A stretch of 64,000 bases of DNA from assembly GCA_963716685.1 (NCBI GenBank), contig CAVQTR010000003.1:1426001-1490000 (forward strand), written 5' to 3'. The position numbers and the translations under genes were made by a program. Of this stretch, positions 25,247 to 35,131 are shown piece by piece (the first letter of the stretch is position 1; each line of letters starts with the position of its first letter). Below the pieces are notes generated by a model. It saw only the letters and a list, made by a program, of their open reading frames with translations, ran no database searches and was not told where the DNA came from. Source of the DNA: JALYXI01 sp963716685 (GTDB lineage: Bacteria > Acidobacteriota > Terriglobia > Bryobacterales > Bryobacteraceae).

Positions 25247-26107
25247 TCAGCCGACGGTCGCGCCGATGATCGCGGTTTCCTCGCTGGTGGAAACGACTTC
25301 GAAGACGCTGCCCTGCAGGGGAGTCATCTTCACCATGTCGTGCAGATACTGCAGCAGCAAACTGATGTCGATGTACTTGGCGTTGGCGCCGGAAATATAG
25401 AAGCGGCCGGGACCATCCATATGCACGTTGGTGGCGGTGACGGCGGCCAGCGCGCGGTGCCAGAGTTTCAGGAACACCCCGCAGCGCTGATCGCCCGCAA
25501 GAGCGTTCGCGAAGACTTCCTCCGGCTCCAGATCGAGGAAGCGCATGCGAATGGCGCGGTATCCCATGATTCCTTCCAGATGCCCCTGGCCGCCGCAACC
25601 GCAGAACTGCTCTTTGGGATCGAGCGAGACCACCATGTGGCCGCCTTCCCAGGGATCGTCGGTTCGGGGATAGCGGCCGAAGCCGATGCCGTGTCCAAGT
25701 GTCCAGACCCGGATGAATTTTTCCAGCTGACCCTGCCGCGCGGCGATTCCGGCGGCTACAGCATCGGCGTCGTTCAGAACACAGACCGGCACTTTCACGC
25801 CCGCGTTGCGCATTGAGACCAGGAGATTGAGGCCCTTCAGCTGCGGCAGGTTAGGCGATTCCTCGATGATTCCGTCACGCACGATGCCCGGCATGCCGAT
25901 GCCTATGGATTCCACCGTGCTGGGATCGACCGAGGCGGCGCGGCAGGCCTCGTCGACATGCTGCAGAATCAGCGGCGCGATCTCTTCGTTGGGAACGGCA
26001 TGGAGGCCGCCCGAAACGATGATACGGCCGACCAGCCGGTGATCGGCGACGAGGCCGACCGCGATCTCGTCCGATGCGAGGACGCCGATTTTCATTGTGT
26101 TTGGCAT
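25247..26107 (-). CDS. ROK family protein (sugar kinase-like), atypical
   Basis: 286 residues. The catalytic Asp region LNDADAVAAG and the phosphate loop LGHGIGFGRY are recognisable, as is the zinc-binding consensus EGGHMVV and FCGCGGQGHLEGI. Two departures from the family: the N-terminal ATP-binding DxGGTK is replaced by GVLASDEIAVGLVA, and the third zinc Cys of CxCGxxGCxE is His. It could be a poorly active or specialised sugar kinase or a regulator; no DNA-binding domain is attached. Start ATG 26107 or 26095. It follows sthA by 12 nt in the same direction and precedes cpaA. Confidence 0.75.
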   Translation of the reverse strand: MPNTMKIGVLASDEIAVGLVADHRLVGRIIVSGGLHAVPNEEIAPLILQHVDEACRAASVDPSTVESIGIGMPGIVRDGIIEESPNLPQLKGLNLLVSMRNAGVKVPVCVLNDADAVAAGIAARQGQLEKFIRVWTLGHGIGFGRYPRTDDPWEGGHMVVSLDPKEQFCGCGGQGHLEGIMGYRAIRMRFLDLEPEEVFANALAGDQRCGVFLKLWHRALAAVTATNVHMDGPGRFYISGANAKYIDISLLLQYLHDMVKMTPLQGSVFEVVSTSEETAIIGATVG

Positions 26108-26119
26108 GAGGGGTACCGG

Positions 26120-27511
26120 TTAGGCAAATTTGGCCAGTTTGTTCAGGCCGTTGAACGCGGCGGCCTTATAGCACTCGGCGAGGGTTGGGTAATTGAAGAC
26201 GGTCTGGACAAAGTAGTCGACGGTGCCATCGAGGATCATAACAGCCTGACCGATGTGCAGCAGTTCGGCCGCGCCTTCGCCGATGATGTGGACGCCCAGA
26301 ATCTTGCGGGTTTCGCGATGGAAGATCAGTTTCAGGCGGCCTGTGGTGTCTCCGCGAATCTGGCCTCGCGCAATCTCACGGTAGAACGCCACGCCGACTT
26401 CATAGGGCACATCTTCATCGGTCAGCTGTTCTTCGGTCTTGCCGATGAACGAGATTTCGGGGATGGTATAGATGCCGTAGGGATAGTAGGCAGGGTTGGA
26501 ATGGATGACGCTGCCGAAGGCGTTGGCGGCGGCGCTGCGGCCCTGCTCCATCGAGACGGAAGCGAGACTGGGGAAGCCGATGACGTCGCCGGCGGCGTAG
26601 ATGTTAGGCACTTTGGTGCGGAATTGATCGTCCACGGCGATGCGGCCGCGGCTGTCGGCTTCCAGACCGGCGGCGGCCAGATTCATCTCATCAACATTGC
26701 CCTGCCGGCCCACCGCGTAGAGCAGCGCATCACCTGACAGTTTTTTCTTGCTCTGGAGATTGGCGACCACGCCTCCCGAGGGATTCTCTTCGACGCTCTC
26801 CACCTCTTCGTTCAGGCGCATCGTGACGCGGTGATCGCGCAGATGATAGGAGAGCGCTTCCACCATTTCGGAATCGGCGAATTCGAGCAGGCGTGGGCGC
26901 TTCTCGACAAGTATGACGCGGCAGCCCAGCGTGGCAAACATGCAGGTGTATTCCACGCCGATGACACCGCCGCCCACTACGATGAGCGAGCGTGGAATCT
27001 CCGGCATCTGCAAAATCTGGTCGCTGTTGATGATGGTGGTGGCGTTGATGGGGACCTTGTCGGAGGCGGCGGGCTTGGTTCCGGTGGCAATGATAATGAC
27101 GGGCGCTTCGAAATCGGATTGGCCGCGCGAACTTTCCACGCGGATGTGAGTGGGATCGAGAAAACTGGCCTGACCCGTGAGGACCTCGATGTTATTGCGC
27201 GAGAGCTGCGCGGCGGTGACATCCACCTCGGTCTTGATGACGTGCTGCACGCGGAAGGAAAGATCGGACATGGTGATCCGTTCCTTCACGCGGTAATTGG
27301 AGCCGTAGATGCTTTGCGAAGAATAGCCGGAGAGGTGCATCACCGCTTCCCGCATGGTCTTGCTGGGAATGGTTCCGGTATTGATGCAGGCGCCGCCGAG
27401 GACCTCGCGCTTCTCAATCAGCGCGACGCGCTTTCCGGATTTTGAGCCCTGGATCGCGGCCCGCTGGCCCGCGGGTCCCGAACCGATAACAATCAGATCG
27501 AAGCTTTGCAT
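26120..27511 (-). CDS. sthA: soluble (Si-specific) NAD(P)+ transhydrogenase
   Basis: 463 residues from ATG 27511, close to the 466 of E. coli SthA; an upstream in-frame start at 27553 would run into the deoB start region. It transfers hydride between NADPH and NAD+ using FAD in the cytoplasm. Visible are FAD motif DLIVIGSGPAGQRAAIQG, GGACINTGTIPSKTMREAV with only one of the two redox cysteines (the SthA signature that separates it from lipoamide dehydrogenase), NAD motif VVGGGVIGVEYTCMFA, the second FAD block NIYAAGDVIGFPSLAS and the C-terminal dimerisation domain VQTVFNYPTLAECYKAAA. Confidence 0.9.
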   Translation of the reverse strand: MQSFDLIVIGSGPAGQRAAIQGSKSGKRVALIEKREVLGGACINTGTIPSKTMREAVMHLSGYSSQSIYGSNYRVKERITMSDLSFRVQHVIKTEVDVTAAQLSRNNIEVLTGQASFLDPTHIRVESSRGQSDFEAPVIIIATGTKPAASDKVPINATTIINSDQILQMPEIPRSLIVVGGGVIGVEYTCMFATLGCRVILVEKRPRLLEFADSEMVEALSYHLRDHRVTMRLNEEVESVEENPSGGVVANLQSKKKLSGDALLYAVGRQGNVDEMNLAAAGLEADSRGRIAVDDQFRTKVPNIYAAGDVIGFPSLASVSMEQGRSAAANAFGSVIHSNPAYYPYGIYTIPEISFIGKTEEQLTDEDVPYEVGVAFYREIARGQIRGDTTGRLKLIFHRETRKILGVHIIGEGAAELLHIGQAVMILDGTVDYFVQTVFNYPTLAECYKAAAFNGLNKLAKFA

Positions 27512-27551
27512 CTGGTAATGGTCATTGTACGAGGAAAGACGTGTCGGAGCC

Positions 27552-28745
27552 ATGAACGCGCAATGCTACATTCGGAATGTGTTTTCGCGCGTGATCTGGA
27601 TTGTTCTCGACAGCGTTGGGGTGGGCGCCATGCCGGATGCCACGCAGTATGGCGACGATCCCACCAGCGACACCCTCGGCAATCTGGCGCGCGCGCGGCC
27701 TCTGCATTTGCCGAACCTCGAGCGGATGGGTCTTGGCAACCTGAAACCGCTCGATTCCGTGCCGCAGGCGGCAAGTCCCACGGCCGCTTATGGCAAGTGC
27801 GCGCTGCAGTCACCCGGGAAAGACACCACCACCGGACACTGGGAGATGGTGGGTATCCATCTGGAGCAGCCGTTTCCACTCTTTCCGAACGGCTTTCCCC
27901 GCGAAGTGATGGAACCGTTCGAAGCGAGGATCGGACGCGCGGCGATCGGCAACTGCTCGGCTTCCGGTACCGAGATCATTCGCGAGCTGGGTGAAGAGCA
28001 CATGCGCACTGGGTCGCCCATTGTGTACACGTCGGCGGACAGCGTGTTTCAGATCGCCGCGCATGAAGACGTGGTGCCGCTTTGGGAGTTGTACCGCATG
28101 TGCGAAGTAGCGCGGGACATTCTTCGCGGGCCGTGGGAGGTGGGACGCGTGATTGCGCGGCCCTTCACGGGTTCGCCGGGGGCGTTCACGCGCACGCCGA
28201 ATCGTCACGATTATGCCGTGCCTCCGCCCAAAGGCATGCTGCTCGACCGATTGGACGATGCCGGCGTCGAAGTGTTCAGCGTCGGCAAGATCTTCGATGT
28301 CTTCCTGGGACGGGGCATTCACGATCATGTGAAGACGAAGAGCAATGCCGATGGCATGTTCCAGACGCTAAAAGCGATGACAGAGGTGCCGGCGGGCCTG
28401 ATCTTCGTCAACCTGGTCGATTTCGATCAGCAGTATGGCCATCGTAACGATGTGGAAGGTTATGGCGGCGCGCTGGAAGAGTTCGACCGCTGGCTCCCGG
28501 AATTTCTGAACCAACTCGGGCCCGGCGATCTCGTGGTGATCACGGCCGATCATGGCTGCGACCCAACCACGGTCTCCACCGACCACAGCCGTGAATACGT
28601 ACCTTTGCTGGTTTACGGAAAACGGCTGAAGGGCGGAATCGATTTAGGAGTGCGCGCGACCCTGTCCGACATCGGACAAACCGTAGCGCAGAATTTTGGC
28701 ACCAACATCTCGAAAGGAACAGGTTTCTTAGATTCACTCGTATGA
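27552..28745 (+). CDS. deoB: phosphopentomutase
   Basis: 397 residues (E. coli 407), alkaline-phosphatase superfamily. It interconverts ribose-1-phosphate or deoxyribose-1-phosphate with the 5-phosphate in nucleoside salvage. Metal-site and phosphothreonine segments seen: WIVLDSVGVGAMPDA, SPGKDTTTGHWEMVG, LVDFDQQYGHRNDVEGY and TADHGCDPTTVSTDHSREYVPLLVY. Start ATG 27552 is preceded by GGAG; an in-frame GTG at 27579 is a weaker alternative. Divergent from sthA with 40 bp between. The stop overlaps the tpiA start (ATGA). Confidence 0.95.
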   Translation: MNAQCYIRNVFSRVIWIVLDSVGVGAMPDATQYGDDPTSDTLGNLARARPLHLPNLERMGLGNLKPLDSVPQAASPTAAYGKCALQSPGKDTTTGHWEMVGIHLEQPFPLFPNGFPREVMEPFEARIGRAAIGNCSASGTEIIRELGEEHMRTGSPIVYTSADSVFQIAAHEDVVPLWELYRMCEVARDILRGPWEVGRVIARPFTGSPGAFTRTPNRHDYAVPPPKGMLLDRLDDAGVEVFSVGKIFDVFLGRGIHDHVKTKSNADGMFQTLKAMTEVPAGLIFVNLVDFDQQYGHRNDVEGYGGALEEFDRWLPEFLNQLGPGDLVVITADHGCDPTTVSTDHSREYVPLLVYGKRLKGGIDLGVRATLSDIGQTVAQNFGTNISKGTGFLDSLV

Positions 28746-29491
28746 GAAAGCCGGTAATGGCGGGCAATTGGAAGATGTACAAAACGCCCGCGGATACGCA
28801 CGCGTTTTTCGACAAGTTCAAGCCGCTGGTGGCGAGCGCCAGTCACTGCGACATCGTGATCTGCCCTCCCGCGATCGACCTGCATGCCGCCGTGCACCAG
28901 GCACACGGCAGCAATGTGCGCGTGGGCGCGCAGAACCTGTACTGGGGCAGGGAAGGCGCGGTTACCGGAGAAATCTCGGGACACATGATCCAGGCTGCGG
29001 GAGCCTCCTACGTGATCGTGGGTCACAGCGAGCGCCGTCAGTACTTCAACGAGACTGAGGAAGACGTGCTGCGCAAAACGGCGGCGGCGCTGGAGAATGG
29101 ACTGACCCCGATTGTGTGCGTGGGTGAAAAGCTGGACGAGCGCGAAGGCGGCATGACCGAAGGCGTGCTGGTATCGCAGTGTTCCGGCGGACTCGGCGGG
29201 CTGACCACCGAACAGTTCCGGCGGATCCTGATCGCGTACGAGCCGGTCTGGGCCATCGGAACAGGCAGGACCGCAACGCCGGAGATTGCGGCGGATTCGC
29301 ACCGAATCATCCGCAGAGAAGCCTCCGAGATGTTTGGCGAGGAAGCGGCTTCGGCCCTGCGCATCCTGTACGGCGGCAGCGTGAAACCCGACAACGTCAC
29401 CAGGCTGATGCAGCAGGAAGAAATCGACGGGGCGCTCGTGGGTGGCGCCAGCCTCGATCCCGAATCGTTCGCGAAGATCGTAAACTTCTAG
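28742..29491 (+). CDS. tpiA: triosephosphate isomerase
   Basis: 249 residues, standard length. It interconverts dihydroxyacetone phosphate and glyceraldehyde-3-phosphate in glycolysis. The catalytic Lys lies in GNWKMYKT, the electrophilic His in IVGHSERRQYF, the base Glu in AYEPVWAIGTGRTAT and the phosphate loop in LYGGSVKPDNV. ATGA overlap with deoB places nucleoside-sugar breakdown and glycolysis in one transcript. The 3' end overlaps the convergent Oar-like gene by 4 nt. Confidence 0.97.
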   Translation: MRKPVMAGNWKMYKTPADTHAFFDKFKPLVASASHCDIVICPPAIDLHAAVHQAHGSNVRVGAQNLYWGREGAVTGEISGHMIQAAGASYVIVGHSERRQYFNETEEDVLRKTAAALENGLTPIVCVGEKLDEREGGMTEGVLVSQCSGGLGGLTTEQFRRILIAYEPVWAIGTGRTATPEIAADSHRIIRREASEMFGEEAASALRILYGGSVKPDNVTRLMQQEEIDGALVGGASLDPESFAKIVNF

Positions 29492-31977
29492 AAGACGAAT
29501 TCGAAATCGAAGCGGTATCGGCGATGGTAATTGCCGAAGAAAATGCCGTAACTCGGGTCGGCGATGTTGCTGTGAATCGCGAGCGCGTTGAAGTGGTTGG
29601 TCAGGTTGAAGCCGCTGAGGGATAAGCGCACCGTATACTTCGGACTCACCCTGAAATCGCGCATTACTCGCGCATCCGCTGAGAAAAAGTTCGGAAAGCG
29701 CCGGGAATCGGGAACGCCGGAGTAATTCTGCGCCGCGTCGTAAACGATGTACGGAAATCCGTTGCGATACTCCACAATGGGCATCAGCTTAAGGCTCCAG
29801 ACCGGAATGGCAACGCGGCCCCAGATCAGGAAGCGGTTGGGCAGGTCGCCGGGAAGCTTCGTGTACACATCCGGGTGCACGATCGCCGAGGGATAGTTCC
29901 CCACGAACGCGTCGAAGATGTTGAGATTGCCCTCTGTGCGGCTGCGCGTATAGGACATGACCAGCTGCTGATCGCTCTCCCAGGTAAGCTTCGCCGTGAT
30001 CTCCGCCTGACGGTAGGAGGAAGTTCCATCTCCGTTCAGAACGATCTCATTCACAGTTCCCAGGAGTTCAGGTTCCACTTCCACCAAACCCACGGAACGG
30101 TTATCGGTATAGACTCCTCGGACGCGAAGCAGCCGGGAAAAACGATGTTCCACCTGCGCGTTCCACGTGATTCCGCGCGGAGAGAAACTGCCTGCCACGC
30201 GATTTCCATGTATCAGAAAAGATTTCGGACCGGTCACGCTGCCGATCACGTTGCTGAACAGTTCCGGGACGCCGATAACGGAACCATCGGGAGCGTAATT
30301 GGTCACGGTGCGAATGGGGTAGCGGCTGAATCCGTAGACATCCACAGGGATGTGATCGTAAAACTGGCCGTACCCGGCGCGGAACACCGTACGCCCGTCG
30401 GCGAGCGGAGTCCACGCGAAACCCGCGCGCGGCGCGATGCGCAGACTGGATGCCAGCCGCTGGTGTTCCACGCGCAGGCCGTAATCGAAAGCCAGGCGCG
30501 AGTTCAGCGCCCAGTGGTCCTGCGCATAAGCGGTAAACTCCAGATCGTTGCGCGTGAACGGCCCCTGATTGGTGAAATTGATGGTTTGCAGCAGCACGCC
30601 GGTGCTGTTCAGCAGGCTTACCGGACGGTACGTGAAGTTGCCCCTTTCGCCGGCATACGTCAGCGAAGTCCCGATCTTCAACTGGTGCGTCCCTGAGAGC
30701 CGCACGGGCGCGGGCGACCAGATTTCCAGCCATTCCTTTCGGAAGCCCTCACGGTCCTGCGTGCCGAAATAGTTGCCCAGATTGCCTTCGGGGGTCATGA
30801 TCATCCCGTTCGGACCCTGCGCGCCGATGTTAACGTCAAAGCGCTGCAGCGAATAGGAACTGTCGATCGTTCCGCCGAGCAGTCCGAAATGGTCCGCGGC
30901 CGTTCCCACCTGGTTGTGCTGCGCATAGCTCGGGGTCACCGGCTGCGGGTTAAAGTACTCGGGATTCACGAAGTTGGTGTGCTGCGGACTGATGTGCAGC
31001 GACACCGTGATCAGGTTGCGCGCGGACTGGATGTAATCGATTTGCGTGAAGGAGTTGTAGCGCTGCGTTTTCGAAACATTCGCCGGGAAGCTGAGCGTGC
31101 GGCTGGCAAACTTATCGATGAAGTATTGCAGCGCGGTGATGAAATACAGGCGCTCGTGAATGAGCGGGCCGCCCAGCGAAGCCCGGGGAATCTCATTGCT
31201 GATGCCGCGCATGTGATAGCTGCGGATGCGGAAGTCAGGAAAGGGGTCGTTCAGGTCTGCGTGCCACTTGTCGCCGCCGCGCTTCGTTTCCACAGCCACC
31301 ACGCTTTGCGTGAACCGGCCATATTGCGCCAGGAACGGCGTACTCAGCACGTTGACGGATTCCACGCTGTCGATGGGAACGGTCTGTCCGAAGCGCCCGG
31401 TGGCGGGGTCGGTCACATCGCTCTGATTGACCACCAGCGCGCTGCGCTCCTCGCCGCTCCCATCCAGCTTCAGTTCTCCATTCGGCGCGCGCACCACGCC
31501 GGGGATCAGCGGCAACGCGTCCGTGACCGTGGCGGGGTTGGTCGGCAGCGTTTTTACTTCGCTCGGGTGAAATTCGTTGTTGGCGGAAGAGCTCTGTTCC
31601 ACGGGAGGCGCCGCCTCGGTCACGTCGAGGCTGCTGTGCTTCACCTGGGGGTTCAGGATCAGCGTGATTTCCCGTTGCGGAATGCCGGTAATTTCCACGG
31701 GTTCGGTGCTTTCGTCGAAGCCGTTTTTCACCGCGTGCACCGTCCATGACCCGCAGGGCACGTTCTCGAAATCGGCCGTTCCGGTGGTTTCCGTGGGTTT
31801 CGGACCCAATTCCTTCTGGCCCATGACGATTCGGACCTGCGCGTCAAATACGGGCGCTTCCTGCGAATCCTTGACGAATACGCGCAACTCGCCGGGACCG
31901 CACGTTTGGCCGTAAGCAGTGAAGGAAATCAGCGCGCACAATAGTGCGCAACCCGCGAGGGGGTACCCGGAGGCCAC
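29488..31977 (-). CDS. Oar-like TonB-dependent outer-membrane receptor
   Basis: About 829 residues. Signal peptide (ASGYPLAGCALLCALISFTAYGQ), then a carboxypeptidase-regulatory/Cna-B-like domain (GELRVFVKDSQEAPVFDAQVRIV through EITLIL), a plug-like region with TDALPLIPGVVR and DSVESVNVLSTPFLAQYGRFTQSVVAVETKRGG, and a long beta-barrel ending in an aromatic terminus (RYRFDFEFVF) suited to BAM recognition. This architecture is strongly expanded in Solibacter-type Acidobacteria; ligand unknown. I prefer GTG 31977 over TTG 31983 because TATTAG lies 8 nt upstream of it. The gene follows addA by about 25 nt. Confidence 0.85.
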   Translation of the reverse strand: MASGYPLAGCALLCALISFTAYGQTCGPGELRVFVKDSQEAPVFDAQVRIVMGQKELGPKPTETTGTADFENVPCGSWTVHAVKNGFDESTEPVEITGIPQREITLILNPQVKHSSLDVTEAAPPVEQSSSANNEFHPSEVKTLPTNPATVTDALPLIPGVVRAPNGELKLDGSGEERSALVVNQSDVTDPATGRFGQTVPIDSVESVNVLSTPFLAQYGRFTQSVVAVETKRGGDKWHADLNDPFPDFRIRSYHMRGISNEIPRASLGGPLIHERLYFITALQYFIDKFASRTLSFPANVSKTQRYNSFTQIDYIQSARNLITVSLHISPQHTNFVNPEYFNPQPVTPSYAQHNQVGTAADHFGLLGGTIDSSYSLQRFDVNIGAQGPNGMIMTPEGNLGNYFGTQDREGFRKEWLEIWSPAPVRLSGTHQLKIGTSLTYAGERGNFTYRPVSLLNSTGVLLQTINFTNQGPFTRNDLEFTAYAQDHWALNSRLAFDYGLRVEHQRLASSLRIAPRAGFAWTPLADGRTVFRAGYGQFYDHIPVDVYGFSRYPIRTVTNYAPDGSVIGVPELFSNVIGSVTGPKSFLIHGNRVAGSFSPRGITWNAQVEHRFSRLLRVRGVYTDNRSVGLVEVEPELLGTVNEIVLNGDGTSSYRQAEITAKLTWESDQQLVMSYTRSRTEGNLNIFDAFVGNYPSAIVHPDVYTKLPGDLPNRFLIWGRVAIPVWSLKLMPIVEYRNGFPYIVYDAAQNYSGVPDSRRFPNFFSADARVMRDFRVSPKYTVRLSLSGFNLTNHFNALAIHSNIADPSYGIFFGNYHRRYRFDFEFVF

Positions 31978-31985
31978 GATCAATA

Positions 31986-31991
31986 CTAATA
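31986..31991 (-). promoter_or_regulatory. -10-like element before the first Oar gene
   Basis: On the minus strand TATTAG lies 8 nt before GTG 31977, within the short gap after addA. No Shine-Dalgarno is seen. Weak but follows the pattern of other starts here. Confidence 0.3.
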
Positions 31992-32002
31992 TGGGGTTCC
32001 GG

Positions 32003-35000
32003 TTAACGGAAGTCCTCCTGCGCGCGGGTCATGGCAGCCACGGCGTTTTCCGCCGCCGCCGGATCGGGAGAGATTCGGACCGCTTCATTGCACCGCAGGA
32101 AGTGAATGGCTGCCAGCGAGACCGAACGGCCGGTGAGCCTGTGCAGCATCAGCGCATAAAGGTGGATCTGCATCGCATAATCGAGCGCGCGATCCGCTGC
32201 TTCTTCGCGCGCGATGTCGTCGGTCTTGTAATCCACCAGGACCAGTTCTCCGGCTTCTTCGAACCAGAGATCGATCTGGCCGCGAACCACGATTCCCGCC
32301 ACTTCCATCAGAAAACCGAATTCGCGTTCAGTGCGGGTGGCTCGTGTCAGGCGCTGCCCGATGTCGCTGCGCCGGAACGTTTCGGCCATCGCCACCGCGC
32401 GCGCATCCGGCTGTTCCACGGGCAGCCCGGCCAGCAGCGCATGCACCTGCGACCCCAGTTCACTGGCGGCCAGTTTCGGGTCGCTCTCGAATTCCTCCTC
32501 TTCGATGTCGGCCAGACGTTTACGCGATCCTGCCTGCCATCCGAGGTAGCGCTCGCGATACCAGGCCTCGGGATCCCGCGCAAACAGCGCGACGGCGGTC
32601 ACGGTAACGGCGCTGTCGTGCTGGCCGGTGATCACGGGCTTGGGGAGCACCGCCAAATCCGGAGCGGCGTCGAACGACAGGCTCTGCTGCGCCATGGGTG
32701 GCGGAACGGCGGCGCAGAGCACGCTCGCTCGGAACACCTCGCCGCCTGGCGCGGTTACAGTGACTTCCCGCCCTACCGAATCCGCCGGGCACTCTTGCAC
32801 GAATACGGGTGCGACCAGCTCGGCCCATTCGACCGTTTTCTTCTGACGCGTATAGGACAGGATCAGATGTTCTTCCGCCCGTGTGAGCGCCACATAGAGC
32901 AGCCTGTGGGCTTCCTGCCTCTCGCGGTCGTCATTCAAATCCTTGTTGGCGCTATAGATGGAGTCTTCGATCGGCTTGCCGGTGATGGGGTGAATCCAGG
33001 AAGCGCCCAGACCGAATTCGGGCGTAAAGGAGAAACTGCCCCGGCTGGTATCCACGCCCTTATGCATGGCCGCGATGATAACCACCGGGAATTCCAGCCC
33101 TTTGGCGGAATGCGCGGTCATCATGCGCACCACGTCCCGATCGTTTTCGACCGGCGCTTCCGCTTCGGCTTTGTCGGATTCGCGGAGCAGTTCGGTCTCC
33201 TCCAAAAATTCCGCCAGCGTGCCTTCCGTCGTGCGCACAACTTCCAGAAATTTTTCGATGTTCGCGCCGGATGAGCTGCGCGGATCCCACGGGTAACCGC
33301 TTTCATGAATGGCCCGCGTCAGTAGCCGATCCAGCGGGATGTACGGCTGCTCCTCCCGCCACTGGCGCAAATGACTGCGAAACCAGTCAAGCCTGCCCCG
33401 GTCGGCCTCGCTGAATGCACCCTCGTCCAGGTGATCGAGCGCATCCGCGATGTTGGGCAAGATCAACTCGAGCCGGAGGAGAGCCTCATCGGACAATCCA
33501 ACAAACGGTGACCGAAGAACACCGGCCGTGGCGATTTCATCGCGCGGGTTCGCGATCGCGCGCAGCAGATAAATCAGGTCCACCGCTTCGCGCGTGTCAA
33601 AGAAGCCCTTGCGCCGGCTCTGCTCGTACGGAATCTTCTCGGCTTCAAACGCTGCCGCGAAATCCTGATACACAATCGAATTGCGGACGAGGACGGTGAA
33701 ATCGCAGTACTGCGCGGGGCGCTGCTTGCCTTTCACCTCGACCATGAGTTTGTTGTGCAGGTCGCGAATCCGGCGCGCCACCCATCGCGGTTCCAACGTG
33801 AAATCCCACTCGCCCGATTCCACCTGCGCGACGATTACTTCCACTGAAGGCTGCTTCTTGGCGGCGAAGCGGCGGCCGGGCTGAAGCCTGCGGTGTTCAA
33901 TACCCTCCGCGCCGTTCAGGATTGTTTCCGCGGCAAGCAGTATCTCCGGACGGCTCCGCCAGTTCTCCACAAGTTCCACATGATGCTTGCCGGCATCACG
34001 CACCTGATCCCGGTACTGCCGAAAGACGTCCGGGCTGGCATGTCGGAAACCGAAGATGGATTGATTGATGTCGCCCACGGCGTAAAAGGCATCCGGCGCG
34101 CGCAGCAGGTTGAGCAGCCTGGCCTGCTGCCCGTTGGTGTCCTGAAACTCGTCCATCAGAATCTGGCGGAACTGGCGCCGCGTGCGCGCCTGAATGTCGG
34201 GCTGCGTCTCCAGCAGACGCACGGCGCAGCGTTCCAGATCGGAAAAATCGAGGACGTTGCGCTCCCGTTTGGCTGCGTCGTAGCGCCTTTCGAAGGCTTG
34301 CAGAATGGCTATCAGCGTGGCGCGTTCTCCCGCATAATATGCGGTGACGGTGGCCTTTGTCAGTGCGGCTATAAGTTCCTGCAACTGCAGCGCGGCCTGA
34401 TTAAAGCTGTCGCTCCCGTGTCTCGCGAAGCGGAGCTCCTCGATATATTCCAGCGTACGGCGGCAATCCGGCCATTCGGAGAGGCTTTCTCCCCAGGAGA
34501 CGATGTGGTCCAGCTTGTCCCGCTGCTTGCGCGTATTCGTGCGCGCGTAGCGAATGCTTTCGATCAACTCGCGGATCAGCGGCACGCTGGCGGCACAGAC
34601 GGGGGCAGGAAGTGTGCAGAGATCCTGAATCGACATCCCCGACGAGCGGATAGCATCATAGACCCCGAGCAACGCCGGCTGCGCGTTCGCGAGACTCTCC
34701 ATCAGAGAGTGTGCCCGGTCGGGCTCTTCGTGCAGAAGCGCGTCCAGCGCCTCCGTCAGGCAGCGCCGCTGCAGCAGAGCGCCCTGGCCTTCCTGCAGAA
34801 TCGAAACGTTGGGATCCACGCCCGCGGCGAGGGCATTCTCCCGAATCAGCCGCAGGCAGAAGCCATGTACCGTGGAAACCCACGCGGTTTCGAGCAGGCG
34901 CTCCAGTTCCGGATCGCCGCCGAGCCGCTTCTTCATATTGCTGGCGGCCTTCTCGGTGAAGGTAATGGCCAGAATGGCCTGTGGTTCAATTCCGGAGTGA

Positions 35001-35131
35001 AGCACCAGCTGCCGGTATCGTTCCACCAGCACGGTGGTTTTGCCCGAGCCCGGACCGGCCACGATGCACGCGTCCTCGCCGAGACGGCCGATGTCGATTG
35101 CCTCGATCTGCTTCGCGGTAAACGGAGGCAC
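32003..35131 (-). CDS. addA: AddA-type UvrD-family helicase-nuclease
   Basis: 1042 residues from GTG 35131, which overlaps the addB stop by one base (TAGTG). Superfamily 1 helicase motifs in order: Q motif FTAKQIEAI, Walker A AGPGSGKTT at 25-33, ITFTEKAASNMKKRL, Walker B LMDEFQDTNGQQ, DINQSIFGFRHA, TAHSAKGLEFPVVII and YVALTRAEEHLIL. A C-terminal RecB-like nuclease carries VLVDYKTDD. With AddB it resects double-strand breaks for RecA-dependent repair. Possible alternative names are RexA or an AdnA-like helicase; the adjacent FeS-nuclease partner favours AddA. Confidence 0.9.
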   Translation of the reverse strand: MPPFTAKQIEAIDIGRLGEDACIVAGPGSGKTTVLVERYRQLVLHSGIEPQAILAITFTEKAASNMKKRLGGDPELERLLETAWVSTVHGFCLRLIRENALAAGVDPNVSILQEGQGALLQRRCLTEALDALLHEEPDRAHSLMESLANAQPALLGVYDAIRSSGMSIQDLCTLPAPVCAASVPLIRELIESIRYARTNTRKQRDKLDHIVSWGESLSEWPDCRRTLEYIEELRFARHGSDSFNQAALQLQELIAALTKATVTAYYAGERATLIAILQAFERRYDAAKRERNVLDFSDLERCAVRLLETQPDIQARTRRQFRQILMDEFQDTNGQQARLLNLLRAPDAFYAVGDINQSIFGFRHASPDVFRQYRDQVRDAGKHHVELVENWRSRPEILLAAETILNGAEGIEHRRLQPGRRFAAKKQPSVEVIVAQVESGEWDFTLEPRWVARRIRDLHNKLMVEVKGKQRPAQYCDFTVLVRNSIVYQDFAAAFEAEKIPYEQSRRKGFFDTREAVDLIYLLRAIANPRDEIATAGVLRSPFVGLSDEALLRLELILPNIADALDHLDEGAFSEADRGRLDWFRSHLRQWREEQPYIPLDRLLTRAIHESGYPWDPRSSSGANIEKFLEVVRTTEGTLAEFLEETELLRESDKAEAEAPVENDRDVVRMMTAHSAKGLEFPVVIIAAMHKGVDTSRGSFSFTPEFGLGASWIHPITGKPIEDSIYSANKDLNDDRERQEAHRLLYVALTRAEEHLILSYTRQKKTVEWAELVAPVFVQECPADSVGREVTVTAPGGEVFRASVLCAAVPPPMAQQSLSFDAAPDLAVLPKPVITGQHDSAVTVTAVALFARDPEAWYRERYLGWQAGSRKRLADIEEEEFESDPKLAASELGSQVHALLAGLPVEQPDARAVAMAETFRRSDIGQRLTRATRTEREFGFLMEVAGIVVRGQIDLWFEEAGELVLVDYKTDDIAREEAADRALDYAMQIHLYALMLHRLTGRSVSLAAIHFLRCNEAVRISPDPAAAENAVAAMTRAQEDFR

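Noticed and set aside
24696..25598. Long N-terminal extension of the prepilin peptidase
   Set aside because: The extension is antisense-like Arg/His-rich sequence that coincides with the coding part of the ROK gene in another frame; GTG 25244 gives the family start.
31919..33274. 451-codon plus-strand frame opposite addA
   Set aside because: It crosses the end of one real minus-strand gene and the start of another, with no recognisable motif.
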